From Allomyces arbusculus (taxonomy: Eukaryota > Blastocladiomycota > Blastocladiomycetes > Blastocladiales > Blastocladiaceae), in the NCBI GenBank assembly GCA_027604705.1, contig JADHYV010000016.1, positions 248,001-312,000 on the forward strand: a stretch of 64,000 nt of DNA, in the 5' to 3' direction. A program made the translations under genes and the position numbers. Below, one piece after another: positions 21,776-31,368 of the stretch (position 1 is its first letter; every line of letters begins with the position of its first letter). Under the pieces are notes generated by a model. That model had not been told where the DNA came from. It searched no databases and saw nothing but the letters and a program-made list of their open reading frames with translations.

Positions 21776-23997
21776 ATGCCATCCAGCAAGGGCGCCGCCG
21801 TGCCCGCCGCCAACACCGCCGCCCCCGCTGCGCGCCACGATGGCTGGCCCGACGCCGACGCTGTCGCTGCCGAATCCGGCGACCTGCACGAGCTGCGCGA
21901 CCTGACGCTGACGCCGCCCGCACGCGCCTACCGCCAGCCCCAACAATCACACTACCACGCTCACCACGACACGCTCGCGCCCTCAGCGTCCTCGTCGCGC
22001 CCTCCCTCGCCCACGGGCACCGCGCCACCGCCATTCGTCTCGCGCGAGCAGTCGCGCCGGTCTAGTTTGGTCTTGGCCCCGTCTGCCACGGGCGACCATC
22101 ATGTCGCTGCTGGGCACACGCCGCCGCTCTCGGTCCCGGCGTCGCCGACGATTCGCGCTGTTCCGACGGCGGCGGGACCCGTGCAGGACGTGCCGGCCGC
22201 TGCAGCGCTCGCACTCGGCGCCCAGCTCCCGCCGCGGTACTCGCAGGCCGAATTAGCCATGAAACACTGGGGCAACGCCGCGAATGCCAACGCAGGTTCG
22301 TCGTCGTCGTCCTCTGCGCTTCAGCAGCAGCAGCAGCAGCAACCGAGCCAACACCTCTGGCCCGCAGCGACAGCCCCGGTCCCCGGCAGCCCACAGACCC
22401 CACCAACGATGTCCATGGCTTCGTCGCACCTGCTCGCCAACGCGTCGCCGCGGTCCGGGTTCGCCGGCCTGCTGCAACTGCCGACGACACTTTTCTTCTC
22501 GGCGCTCGAAAATAGTCCGACGACCGGTTCCCCGCGCATGCCGACGGCGGGTCTGTCGGGCGCGGGTGCCGGTCCTGGTCCCGCCATGTTCTCCATGGTC
22601 GATTCGCCGTTCTACGTCCCGCCCGCGCAGCTGCAGCGGTACCTGAGCGCCAAGACGTTCTTGCTCAAGCTCGGCCGCACATTGTTTTCGTTTGGCATGC
22701 CCACGTTCACGCTCGAGTCGACCTTGTCCGACGCGGCGGCGGCGCTCGATGTGCAGGCGTCGTTTGGCGCGCTGCCGTCGTCGTTGAGCGCGTACTTTGA
22801 GCACCCGTGGGGACTGTCCGAGGCGACCATGGTGCACTTGAGTTTTGGGCTCGACATGGGTGCGTTCTTCGCCTGGATCGTCTTCTCATGTTCGCGATCA
22901 ATTTTTCGCTCACTCGATGCCCAACCTCGGTAGGCCGCCTCTACCTCACCAACCAGCTGTGCAAGGACCTGATGGCCGGTCGGCTGACGCTCGAGCAAGC
23001 CAGTGCCGAGCTTGACAACATTTTGCAAAACGGGTCCATGTGGTCCACCCCCTGGCTGCTCACGGCGTTCGCCCTCGGCAGTTTCGGCGGCGCCCCCCTC
23101 GCCTTCGGCGGCGGATGGGCCGATGCGCTCGCGTCCCTCGTCCTCGGGCTACTCGTCGGCATCGTCAACATGGCCCTCGCGCCCACGAATCTCGCGAACC
23201 TGTTCGAGTTTCTCGCGGCGATGCTCGTCTCCTTCCTGACCTTGGCCGTACAGCACTGGATCTCGCCGTCCGTCTGCTTTTCCGCCACGACCCTCTCGGG
23301 CTTGCTCGTCCCACTGCCAGGACTCTGGATCTCGACGTCTTTCCTGGAGCTCTCGACCAAACAAATCGTCTCGGGCGCGTGCCGCATGTGGTGGTCGCTG
23401 ATGATCGCGTTCCAGCTGGCGTTCGGGTTGGCCGTCGGGTACAACGTCTTCTACTTTCTCTTCCCGTCGCTCAAGGCCTCAGGCGGAACGCTCATGCAGT
23501 GCGGCGCACACTCCCTTCCGCCCGCATGGAACGCGTTGTTCCTGCCTTTGATCGCGGCCTCGCTCAACATTTTGTTGAACGCGCACCGCGCACAACAGTT
23601 GCCGATGGCCGGTGCCGCCGCATTGTCGTACACGTTGTTTTATGTGTTGACGGCGCACGCGCACTTGACGCTCGAAGCGACGGCGCTGATTATCGCGTTT
23701 GTGATTGGCGTGCTCGCGAATGCCTGGTCCCGTGTGTTTGGTGGTGGGGCAATTGAGGTCACGCTGACGGGGGTCATTTTGCTGGTTCCCGGAAGCGTGG
23801 CCACGCGGGATTCGGTCTACCTCGTGGACCCGGCGGCTACGGGCGGCGCGTTCCAGAATGCCGGTGCGGGTATCGCGCTGCGGTTTGTCGTGATTGCGTT
23901 GAGTATTAGCGTCGGGTTGCTGGCGGCGCGGATCGTGGATGGCGTGGATTTGGCGCTGAATACGCGTGCGGAGAAGCCGCGGGAGCATCGGCATTGA
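21776..23997 (+). CDS. PRM10/ThrE-family multispanning membrane protein
   Basis: Exons 21776-22859 and 22934-23997, 715 residues (74-bp intron). The N-terminal about 280 residues are low-complexity with Ala/Pro and a Gln run. The family domain starts near FLLKLGRTLFSFGMPTFTLE and continues across the intron (DM|GRLYLTNQLC). This is the DUF1212/ThrE half with its characteristic paired-helix start. It is followed by about ten hydrophobic segments and the second ThrE-type half, whose LVPGSVATRD loop is a family signature. In bacteria ThrE exports threonine and serine. The yeast member Prm10 is pheromone-regulated with unknown transport activity. Substrate here is unknown, and location is probably plasma or internal membrane. 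Confidence 0.9.
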
Positions 23998-24377
23998 TGG
24001 ATGGGTGGCGAGGAATGGAAGAGAGCGGAGAAAGAAAGTGGAGACGATCGGAGAAGGAGCTGCAGGGATGAGAGTGGGCCGAGTAATGTCTTGTCGGGTC
24101 GGGTCGGGAGTGTTCTTCGGGTAGACGCGGTGTTGCTTGTACATACTCTAGACTGCAACGGTGTCTGTATCCAGACTCGGTGCGCGGCGGCGTCGGTGCA
24201 CTTTGTGGCCGGGGCCGGTGGAGGGTGGAGAAGCGGCGGTTTCGCACTCTTGACAGTTGACAGGAGTGGGTGTGTCAGACAGAAATGCGAGTCCGACCGT
24301 ACAATCGTCTATTCATAGGCAGTTCGCCTCCCGCCGCCCCAGTCCCTCCCGTCGCTAGTCGTCGTCCACCGTCTTTC
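23998..24377. terminator. Convergent 3' intergenic region
   Basis: 380 bp between two genes that end toward each other (PRM10-like plus, DRC5 minus). It should contain both polyadenylation regions. No canonical AATAAA was identified with confidence. Confidence 0.4.
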
Positions 24378-26176
24378 TTACGCGGCCGTCGCGCGCTGCT
24401 GCAGTGCGGCCTGCACGGCCTGCACGACGCCCTCGGGCAAGTCGGTCATGCGCAAGTCGAGCGCCTTGAGTGTCTACACATCACATCACTAAACGTGAGT
24501 GCCCCACGGATACGCCCTCCATCTGATTTCACTCGTTCCGTACCTGGCTCGCCTGCACGCTCGTCCACACCGCCTTCCCCAACGCATCCACGACCCGGTC
24601 GCGGTCCGCGGCCTTCTCGCTTCCCCCCTCGCCACCACCGCTTCCCGCCCCACCTGTGGTCCCGCCAAACGCATTACTGCTCACGTCCAGCGTCTCGACC
24701 GCGTCCGCCGCGACCAGCGCCGCCACTTGCTGCAGCGCCGACGCGCCCATATTGGTCGCGGCCAAGTCGAGGGTCTTGAGGGTATGGTGGTGCGTGAGGA
24801 GCGCGTAGGCCAAGATAAACGCGCCGTCGTTGCCGAGCGGGTTCAGGCGTAAGACGAGGGTCTGGAGCGCGGTATTGGTCGCGAGGGCCTTGGCGAGGTA
24901 AGCGGCACCGAGGGCGCCGACACGGTTATTGCCGAGGTCAAGGTGGGAAAGGCGGGAGGAAGGAGAGGCGAGGACGGTGGCAAGTGGGGATGCGCCATTG
25001 TCGCTGATCTTGTTGTGGTCGAGTTCTATGCCCGGAAACTCGTGAATGGGAGGGTGGGAGAGGTGCGGATGGAGGCGCAGGGCGTACTCAGATAAACGAG
25101 TGCCTTGTGGTCCTTGAGCCCGTCGCACAACGCGGCAATCTTGCCGTCATCGATCCCGCACCGGGACAAGGTCAAGTGCGTCCACGCGCACTTGCGCAAC
25201 GCGCGCGCGAGCCGCACGGCGTCGTTGGACGACATGCCGTACCAGTACCACTCGAATTTCATGCCCACGTCCTTGACGCTACATCCATTTCGTTTCGTGA
25301 GTTCGTGCGCGGGGTGACCGGCGGGTTCACGGATCAACCATACCCGTAGTATAGCGCGACATGCTTCAACTGATCCAACCCGGCCACGAGCAACTCCGGG
25401 TCCACATGATCCGGGTGCGCGTCCGTCGCCTTGCGCTCATTCGGGTCCCCCGCCACCGCATCCGGCAAGAGTTGATCCACATGCAGCCGCACGACACACG
25501 CACTTACGGCCCGCGCGAGTGCACCGAGCGCCAATTCCCCGCCGCGGCCCGGCACGTACGCGGCCACTGCCGCTTCCATAGTGCGTTCACAGTACACCGT
25601 CTTCCACTTCCCGCCGTGCCGCCCGACGTCGGCGTCCGGAAAATGAGCAGAGGTGCGGCGGCGCCAGTACCCCGGCGTGTTAGGTCCACGCTCGTCGGCG
25701 TCGTCCGGGATCAGGGACACAATTTTCGGGAGCGGCAGGTCGACGGAGATGGAGGATAGGACGCGTGCGCGGTACTTGCGCGGGAGGCCGTCGAGGATCG
25801 GGCGTGCTACACGGAGTGGTGGAGAAAGTTATCGTGCTGGTCCGCAACGCGGTGCAGAGGTAGGGTATGGCTCACCTTCGAAATTCTCGACAATCGCGCG
25901 CACGCACAAGGTCGTGAGCGGCTCCACCATGGCCAGGTTCCACTGCGAGTCCTCGGCGAGGATGCGCCGCTCACCCGGGACGGCGAGCGTGACGTGCGCC
26001 GCGCTCGAGAGCTCGCTGCGGCTTGTCGTGGCGGGATGGCTCGGTGAGGTCGGTTTGAGGACGGAAGTCGACGCCATGCTCGGGTTCGACCCAGCGGGTA
26101 AAGTGCCGGCATCATCGGCCCCGGTGGGGACGGCGAGCGCGCCCGACGCGGCGTGCGGAAGCGGACTGCCGGACAT
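24378..26176 (-). CDS. DRC5: Dynein regulatory complex subunit 5 (TCTE1), axonemal
   Basis: Five exons on the minus strand: 26176-25876, 25806-25344, 25278-25088, 25025-24544 and 24473-24378, 510 residues (introns 69, 65, 62 and 70 bp). Human TCTE1 is about 500 residues. The N-terminal half carries the family segment before the repeats (ENFEARPILDGLPRKYRAR). The junction exon reads YYGVKDVGMKFEWYWYGM, matching the CGMNFEW block of TCTE1. Leucine-rich repeats follow (LTLSRCGIDDGKIAAL, LDHNKISDNGASPLATVL, LDLGNNRVGALGAAYL and others), ending in ALDLRMTDLPEG like the family C-terminus. It is a structural subunit of the nexin-dynein regulatory complex on outer doublet microtubules and is required for flagellar beating. 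It is divergent from the next gene with 351 bp between the ATGs. Confidence 0.93.
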
Positions 26177-26527
26177 GGCGGGTGGACAAGGGTGGTGGTT
26201 GTACGGAGTCGAGGAGTACGGTTGATGAAAGCGGTGATATCGAGTCGGCAGGGCGCGGCGGCCGGAAGAGTTTTTCGTCTAGTGTCTATAGGGTGTCGCT
26301 CGGAGCGACTGCGGGAGGTTGGGCTCGAATATCGAGAGTGGGGTAGCGAGAACGGCGAGTTGTAGCGAGCACCAGCTGCATTTTTGTCGACGACGAGTTG
26401 GGTCGGTCGTGCGGTGGGATATCATGGTTGATTCGCACGTGCACACTGCAGCAGCCAAACCGAGAGACTGCACTGCCTGCTCCTGATCACCTCCACCTCA
26501 CCTCCGCCCTGGGCTGACCGACCGATC
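26177..26527. promoter_or_regulatory. Divergent promoter, DRC5 and unknown gene
   Basis: 351 bp shared by DRC5 (minus) and the proline-rich unknown (plus). An A/C-rich leader lies just before the plus-strand ATG. No known motif was identified by eye. Confidence 0.5.
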
Positions 26528-27641
26528 ATGACCGTCCTTCCGGCACGACACGACGACGACAACGCCAACGACAGCGATGCCGGGCAGCGCAAGAAGCCGC
26601 CACGAGCGCTCACCGGCGCCGGTCGAGCAAGCAAGCGAGCCGCTCCTGCACCAGACCTGATCACACCACTCCACCACTTCGCCAACCTCCCGCCTGACCC
26701 CGAGGTGTCGTGGCTCTTTGACCGGCACGAGCCGCAACCTGCGCCTGCGGCACCGCGACCCGCGTCTCCACCACCGCGCGCGCCCGTGCGTGCCGAGCGG
26801 CACGTCTACCCGCCCGCTCGTCTCCTACCCACGACCAGACGTGCCCCTCCACCCCCACCAGCACGCGAGAATGCATGGCGTGAGGCACTTCCCTCGGGCC
26901 TACGCGCGCCATCCGCGCCCTCTCGCCTCCCCACCGCCCGCCCCGCCTCGCCGCCGCCCGAGGACATTTCTGGGTTCGCGACGCCGCGACTGAACACGAC
27001 GAGCAGGTGGGCCGCGGCCACCGCGGCTGCGGCGGCACGGGCGCGCGCGAGTGTGCGTGATCGCGTCGTGCACGATCCGCGCGTGCGGCATGCGGTCGCC
27101 GCGGCGGTGACACGCAAGGCGATCAATGTCCCGCGCGATGTCGTGCAGTATGACGTGGGCCCATTGGAGGATGGCGATGAGGAAGAAGTGCCGGCGGTCC
27201 AGCGCGCGCCGAACGCGGCGGATACGGCGTACCTGGATGCGGTCAAGGCGGTGCGGCCGCGTGCTGAGATGTTGTACGTGTTTGCGCATTGAATCTGTGC
27301 AGATTGCAGTGGTGGTGAAAGGTCTAACTCACGAATTCGCGTCGGATTTGACCAGCTTGCCGGCGGCGTTACGCGATCCCCCCACGGGCTTTGATGCACT
27401 TCCACCGGTCGACGTGCCGCTGCTAGCGCTGCCGCCGTTACCAGACCCACCGACGTGCCTTATCCCGCGCCCAGCGACACCGCCGCGCGGGCGCCGCGGA
27501 CGGCCACCGACGGCTCCACCACCACCACCACCGACAGAACCGACCGATGACCTGGCGTGGTCAGTACTGGCCAGCGACGCGCGCCGCGAGCGCGCGCTGC
27601 TCGTCGCGAACGACGGGGCCGAGGGGGGCGATTTGACATGA
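26528..27641 (+). CDS. Unknown Pro/Ala/Arg-rich protein
   Basis: Exons 26528-27273 and 27356-27641, 343 residues. The 82-bp intron (GTACGT...CAG) contains a good branch-like CTAAC at 27324-27328, and splicing replaces an early stop. I recognise no domain. The N-terminus is acidic then basic. The middle is Pro/Ala/Arg-rich and includes a helical Ala/Arg stretch and RKAINVPRDVVQYDV, the only segment with a conserved look. The C-terminus is Pro-rich with a basic GRRGRPP patch. It shares a short divergent promoter with DRC5, so a flagellar role is possible but unsupported by sequence. Confidence 0.65.
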
Positions 27642-28335
27642 GCGACTGTTCTCTCCACCCGTTTTCCGTTGCCTTCGGTTGCACTCTGCCCAAAACAAGC
27701 GAACGGCGCCCGTTTGACCGGCGGCTTGCCGGCGGACAAGCCCACGGAGGGCGCCCCTGCCCAAGGGGGTTTGGTGCACCGTGGGAACGCTGGTCGCTCA
27801 AACAGAGCACATGCACACCTCTTTCATGGTGCCGGCGGGCAGGCGATTGTGGCCAACGCAGCGCGTCAGCACCCTCCCGGCAGCGCACGATCCGCGCGGG
27901 CGCGTGCGACTCGACCCAGTGCAAACGGCGCCATGGGCGCTGGCTCTGGGTGTGCGGCCACGAGCGCGCTAATTAGCGGCCCCTCTCCACCGACTGCCGA
28001 CTCGGCGATTCTCTCCGACGCCCGACTCGACGGTTCTGCGCGGCTCTCCACCGGACTCCATCGACTCGTCGGGCACTTGGCCAGGCTGCCCGACGCGCGT
28101 GTGTGTTGGTTGTTCGAAGCGCCACGCCGCAGTGCACGTGCACCGACGCCCAGCTGCATCGCTCCGCTCGCCTCCCCGCCGCTGCACCACCTCGCCCGCC
28201 CGGCCCCTGCTGCCGCCGCGCCGCGCGACTGACCGCATTGCTGTGTGCGACCTGCCGTGCCGTCCATCCGCGGGCCGCTGCCGTTCCGACACCACAACCC
28301 ACTTGCCGCCGATCCATCGAAGCAGCAACAACACG
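27642..28335. other. Intergenic
   Basis: About 690 bp. Several GC-rich frames on both strands lack conserved features. It probably holds the 3' end of the preceding gene and the promoter of the next one. Confidence 0.5.
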
Positions 28336-29946
28336 ATGCCGCGCCCGCCCGCGCCCAACCTGCCGGCACCCCCCACGGCCGCGGCCCACACGCCCCGCAA
28401 GCGCAAATGGGGCGCGCCCTCGCCGCCGCGGGACCACGACATGGCGGAAGCGACCCCGCCACGCGCCCCTGCGTCTCGCGCGCCCTCGCCGGGTCATCCG
28501 TCACCGACCCCTCGCAAGCGCCGGTTCCTCGACTTTGCCGGCACCAGCATGCCCGTGCCCGTACCTGCCCCTTCATTCGGTGCCGCGCCTCCCGCAAAAC
28601 CCGTCTGGGGCCGCGGAGCGTGGGGGACGCACGCTGTCGCTGCCGCAACCGCAGCGGCGGAGCCAACGACGCCGCCGCGCGGGTCCGGGCGCAGTACCAG
28701 TGCGGCAGCAGTGCCCATGACTCCGCGTCGCGGCGCGGCCGGGGACGCGATGGACCTCGACTCGCCGTTCAAGCGCACGCCCGTGCGGCTTGCGACCCCC
28801 GGGCGGTCGTTACTGGCCGGGTCCGCGATGTTGGCGGCTGCGGGGGTGCCGATGATTGGTCCTGGCAGTCCGTGGGGCAATAGCGCGAGACGTGCGGCAT
28901 TGCTGCAAGCGTCGACGACCCCACGGTCGGCACTGCGGTCGGACCCGATTGAGTGCAAGCCGTCGCCGTTTTACCGGCCGGAAGAGTACAAGGCGAGCCC
29001 GGACCGGATTGTGATTGTCGAGGATGGCGCGCGTACGTTTGCTGTTCTTGGAGGTTTTTCGGTGGTGGTCGAGATTGATTGCTGATGCTGGTGACTTTCG
29101 CATGGACAGAAACACCGCCAGCCGGGTCACCGATTCCCGCGGGCCTGCAGACGCCGCGCCGTCCGCCGATGCTGCGCGGGTCGCCGGGCACATTGCCTAA
29201 CGGGAAACCTGTTCCGAGACCGCCGTCGGTGCGCCGGTTGTTTGCGAATGTGGATTTGCCGTCGTCGTACGTCCTTGATGGCTCCTTTTCACTGCTCTCC
29301 CGCTCCCCGTCGCTCACCAACGGTTCCTCATCGTAGCGACCCGCCCGAAGAATCCGCCTCGCGCGCCGGCCCACCGTCGTCATCCCCGACGCGCGCACCC
29401 GCCGCCGGCAGCCTCAAGCCGGCCATCCGCTCGTCGCCCAGCAAGCCCAAGACCGTCACGTTCCGGTCAGCACTGCACCTCGAGCTCCCGCCCGCCCCGG
29501 CCGCTCCCGCCAAGTCGCCCGACCAGCGCATCACGCGCTCGGCGTCCCGGCGCGCCGCTGCCGCCGCAACACCCTCGGCGCTCGAAAAACCGTCGCGCGG
29601 GAAACTGTTCGGCTCCTCCGCACCCGCCGCCGCCGCAGCGACCCCGCCCGCGCCGTCACCGTTCATGCGCCGGCTCGTGGCCGCCGCGGCGATCGGGACT
29701 CCCGCGAATAGCAGCTCGGTACCCGCGTTCGCGCCCGCGACGGACCCGGGTCGGCCGCGGACGCGGTCGTGGACGCTCGCGCACCCAGGAGACGGCGCGC
29801 GGGATCCGACGGTGATGTCGTCGCCGACGCGGCCGTCGGCGGCAGCGCGCGCGAGGAGTGCGGCAACAGCGACGGCGCCGCCGCCAGTGGCGTTGGGGAA
29901 CTATTCGTTGCGGATGACGCCGCAGCGGAGGACGACGATGGGGTGA
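28336..29946 (+). CDS. Unknown basic Pro/Ser/Thr-rich protein with RVxF-like motif
   Basis: Exons 28336-29032, 29110-29266 and 29337-29946, 487 residues (introns 77 and 70 bp). No recognised domain. It is strongly basic and rich in TP/SP sites, many followed by Arg or Lys (TPRKRK, TPRKRR, TPRR), which are consensus-like for proline-directed kinases such as CDKs. Basic clusters could serve as nuclear localisation signals. The second exon has the more ordered stretch VRRLFANVDLPS. Exon 3 contains KPKTVTFR, which fits the RVxF docking motif for protein phosphatase 1. Together these suggest a cell-cycle-regulated nuclear protein, which is inference only. Confidence 0.65.
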
Positions 29947-30389
29947 GGGGGGTTGGAGGGAAGAGGTGGAGAGAAGGTGGAAGTGCACGTCTATTTATTC
30001 TTTGTCCTTTAGGTTTGCTTCTCGCTCCATGAGTGGCTCTTTTGGTTTTTTTCTTCCGTTTTTTTTCACCACTTTGGTGTCTCGTACCATCGACTCTGGC
30101 TCCGTTTGCTCTTTTCGTTTCATGCCATTTTCGTTTCATGCCATTCTCTTGCTTCTCCACTGGGCCTGCTCGGCTTCGGTTGCCGTGGTGGTGCGCATGG
30201 AAGAGAGTTTCCGCTTCGATTTGCTCTCTTTTTTTGCTCTGTCCAACACATCAACAGATTGGTTGCTCTGGCCCTGTTCTCAATCATGGTCAAGAACGGT
30301 TCAGATATCCGACCAGAGTCACTGTACAAATCATCTTTCGTCAATCACAACAACAGCAAAACAACAATAACAACAAACGGGACACTCCT
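29947..30389. terminator. Convergent 3' intergenic region, T-rich
   Basis: 443 bp between two genes ending toward each other. T-rich runs near 30045-30070 and CAA/AAC runs near 30350-30375 fit 3' UTR and polyadenylation regions on the two strands. Confidence 0.45.
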
Positions 30390-30801
30390 TCAGCTCGCAG
30401 GCGTTGGCGTCACAGCCGCGTCCGAGGCAATCTCACCGTCCGGGTCAAACATTTTCGGCAGCTGCAGGCCCACCTTGCCAGCGGTGCGCGTGATACGTTC
30501 ATCGTCGTCAAGCGTCGGGAAGTAGGCGGCGAGCAGTTCCTGGTTTGGATCAAGGAACCTGTCAGGAACTTGACCTAGGTTCGTCTTTCACCGGCAAGCC
30601 CAAACATACCCGGTGCGTGCGGTTACTCCGCAGGAACAGCAGCGCGTTCTCAGCGTCGACGAGCCTCGCCTTGGGGTTGCGGAACTCGGCGCGGACGTAG
30701 GCGAGCCACTGGACGGAACCGTTTTTCTTGGTGATTTGATTGTTGACTTCGCGCAGCAGGCTGCGGTAGACGGAGGCGACGGAGCGGGTCGCGGTGGACA
30801 T
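30390..30801 (-). CDS. FMC1: FMC1-type mitochondrial ATP synthase assembly factor
   Basis: Exons 30801-30610 and 30539-30390 on the minus strand, 113 residues, the same length as human FMC1. The 70-bp intron has donor GTATGT. It carries an LYR-like N-terminus (VYRSLLREVNNQ), a central helix (DAENALLFLRSNRTHRE) and the family-typical end (ERITRTAGKVGLQLPKMF). FMC1 acts in the mitochondrial matrix with the F1 chaperone ATPAF2/Atp12 in building F1Fo ATP synthase. An open frame continues upstream of the ATG chosen at 30801, but homology starts just after it. The short N-terminus shows no long presequence, as in human FMC1. Confidence 0.88.
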
Positions 30802-31368
30802 GGCTGCGAAACTGTTTTCGAATTGGTTGCGGGCGGTGCGGACAAGTCGGCGCGTCGGGTTGCGGCGGGATTCGTGGTCGCGGTTGACGACCGAGCCGGC
30901 GACAAGAGCGGGGCGGTTGATCAGAACAGAGATGGGAGACAGGCGTGATGCGCGCGCGGCTGTGGATTGGTCTGGCATTGTTGGCGGGAAACAAGTGGGC
31001 GTTGGTGACGTCAGGTTGGCAGCGCAGGTGGTTGCCGTAGGTTTGGCCGGCATCGATGAGAGGGTTGGCGCAGAAAGTGGCGCGTTGGAAACCCCCGGGT
31101 TTCTCAGGTTTCGACCCGTTGAACAAGCACGCCGACCCACGCCATCGCAATGCCAAACTGACCCCACTTCCCTCTTCTCGCTGCTCCTCCTCCCCCGCGT
31201 CGTTCGTTCGCGACACCTCCACGAGGCGCCACGACGGCATCGACGACGACGCCGTGACGCGACTTGGACCAGCAGCAGCATCCAGCAGCATCCAGCCGCA
31301 CCAGCACCAGCACGCACGCGCGCTCTCTCTCAACCAGTCCGCCAGTGCAACAAGTCCACCACCTCGCC
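30802..31368. promoter_or_regulatory. Divergent promoter region
   Basis: 567 bp between FMC1 (minus) and the Zn2Cys6 factor (plus). No gene seen, and no specific element identified. Confidence 0.5.

Noticed and set aside
27274-27355. 254-aa unspliced version of the proline-rich gene next to DRC5
   Set aside because: A consensus GTACGT donor, CTAAC branch site and CAG acceptor open a longer product with the same composition. The short form ends inside the intron.
30540-30609. Alternative acceptor CTGACAG|GTT for FMC1 exon 2
   Set aside because: With the phase-0 donor after CACCGG it gives an immediate stop. The AACCAG|GAA acceptor joins conserved sequence.
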